Below are positions 5,883 through 6,085 of a stretch of DNA of 6,085 bases, piece by piece. The notes under the pieces are model-generated. The model worked only from the letters and a program-made list of their open reading frames with translations. It had not been told where the DNA came from and did no database searches. Position numbers and translations under genes: made by a program. The stretch spans positions 1 through 6,085 of the forward strand of contig DHRX01000147.1 of the NCBI GenBank assembly GCA_002408345.1. Reading direction: 5' to 3'. Source of the stretch: Firmicutes bacterium UBA5301 (lineage in GTDB: Bacteria; Bacillota; UBA5301). Position 1 is the stretch's first letter. The number at the start of each line of letters is the position of its first letter.

Positions 5883-5890
5883 CCCCCTTT
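5883..5890 (-). promoter_or_regulatory. Ribosome binding site of rpsH, five-G variant
   Basis: The mRNA reads AAAGGGGGT, which is the ideal AAGGAGGT with the central A replaced by G, so it can pair with the 16S tail through one G-U wobble. Spacing to the ATG is 10 bases. The same variant precedes rpsE and, slightly altered, rpmD. Confidence 0.8.
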
Positions 5891-5914
5891 CCATCAAATC
5901 GGGTAAAACTTCTG

Positions 5915-6085
5915 TTACCAACTGGCCTTGGTAACTCCAGGAATTTTGCCTTCTAATGCTAATTTCCGAAAGCAAATCCGGCACATTTCAAATTTCCGAA
6001 TATATCCGCGGGGCCGACCACAGACCCGACAGCGATTATACTGACGAACCTTATACTTCTGGGGTCTGGCCGCTTTCGCGATTAA
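5915..6085 (-). CDS. rpsN: 30S ribosomal protein S14, type Z (zinc-binding), 5' end cut off by the window
   Basis: S14 is a small-subunit protein that binds 16S rRNA in the 30S head. Reading back from the window edge gives 56 codons in frame and a TAA stop at 5915-5917. The frame has no start codon inside the window, so it is easy to miss. The visible peptide carries two CxxC pairs (visible residues 19/22 and 35/38, with 12 residues between pairs), the zinc ribbon of the short S14 form. It ends in the family's usual GVTKASW-type tail. Compared from memory with the 61-residue Bacillus S14, about five N-terminal residues lie outside the window. It is the first gene seen here in transcription order and sits 42 bases before rpsH, the usual spc-operon position. 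All four cysteines are present, so this is the zinc-dependent version rather than the Cys-less paralogue some Firmicutes also carry. Confidence 0.96.
   Translation of the reverse strand, partial: LIAKAARPQKYKVRQYNRCRVCGRPRGYIRKFEMCRICFRKLALEGKIPGVTKASW

Noticed and set aside
5873..5914. Two ACCC elements flanking the G-run in the rpsN-rpsH gap, which could pair with the rpsH ribosome binding site.
   Set aside because: The possible stems are only three or four base pairs, and nothing else supports a regulatory structure.
1..6085. Search for terminators, tRNA genes, repeats, CRISPR arrays, insertion elements or a phage/defence module.
   Set aside because: All gaps are about 42 bases or shorter, no GC-rich hairpin followed by a T-run was seen, and no repeated units or foreign genes are visible.

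Overview
The window is one continuous stretch of a bacterial ribosomal-protein supercluster (the spc operon and its downstream extension). Every gene is read on the minus strand, so transcription runs from high to low coordinates. In transcription order the genes are rpsN (S14, 5' end cut by the window edge), rpsH (S8), rplF (L6), rplR (L18), rpsE (S5), rpmD (L30), rplO (L15), secY, adk, map, a small KOW/L14e-like RNA-binding protein gene, and infA. Then come 36 bases holding a Shine-Dalgarno-like G-run for a gene that starts at or beyond the edge. Intergenic gaps are 0 to about 42 bases, and adk and map overlap by 14 bases. I see no terminator, no convincing promoter, no RNA gene, no repeat or mobile element, and no gene-free stretch over 300 bases.

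The organism is probably a Firmicute of the class Clostridia, perhaps a Peptococcaceae/Desulfotomaculum/Moorella-like lineage (inference). The reasons are the order secY-adk-map-KOW protein-infA, the short zinc-binding (type Z) S14, the Cys4 zinc LID in adenylate kinase, strong AAGGAGGTGATC-like ribosome binding sites, and frequent GTG/TTG starts (rplR, rplO and secY on GTG, rpsE on TTG). Base composition looks moderate. I cannot name the species.

Region by region: 3289-6085 encodes three small-subunit proteins (S14, S8, S5) and four large-subunit proteins (L6, L18, L30, L15). 2032-3288 encodes the SecY channel of the Sec translocon. 583-1990 encodes adenylate kinase and methionine aminopeptidase. 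37-570 encodes the KOW protein and initiation factor IF-1. Together they link ribosome assembly, translation initiation, processing of the new N-terminus, membrane export and adenylate balance in one growth-regulated transcript.

Three starts should be placed downstream of the longest open frame, because a good ribosome binding site and family length agree: rplF at 5441, rplO at 3729 and adk at 1990. The gene content is conventional and I found no previously undescribed system. The points worth a second look are the repeated wobble-type GGGGG ribosome binding sites, the packed rplO/secY and map/KOW/infA junctions, the little-studied KOW protein, and the unresolved gene after infA.
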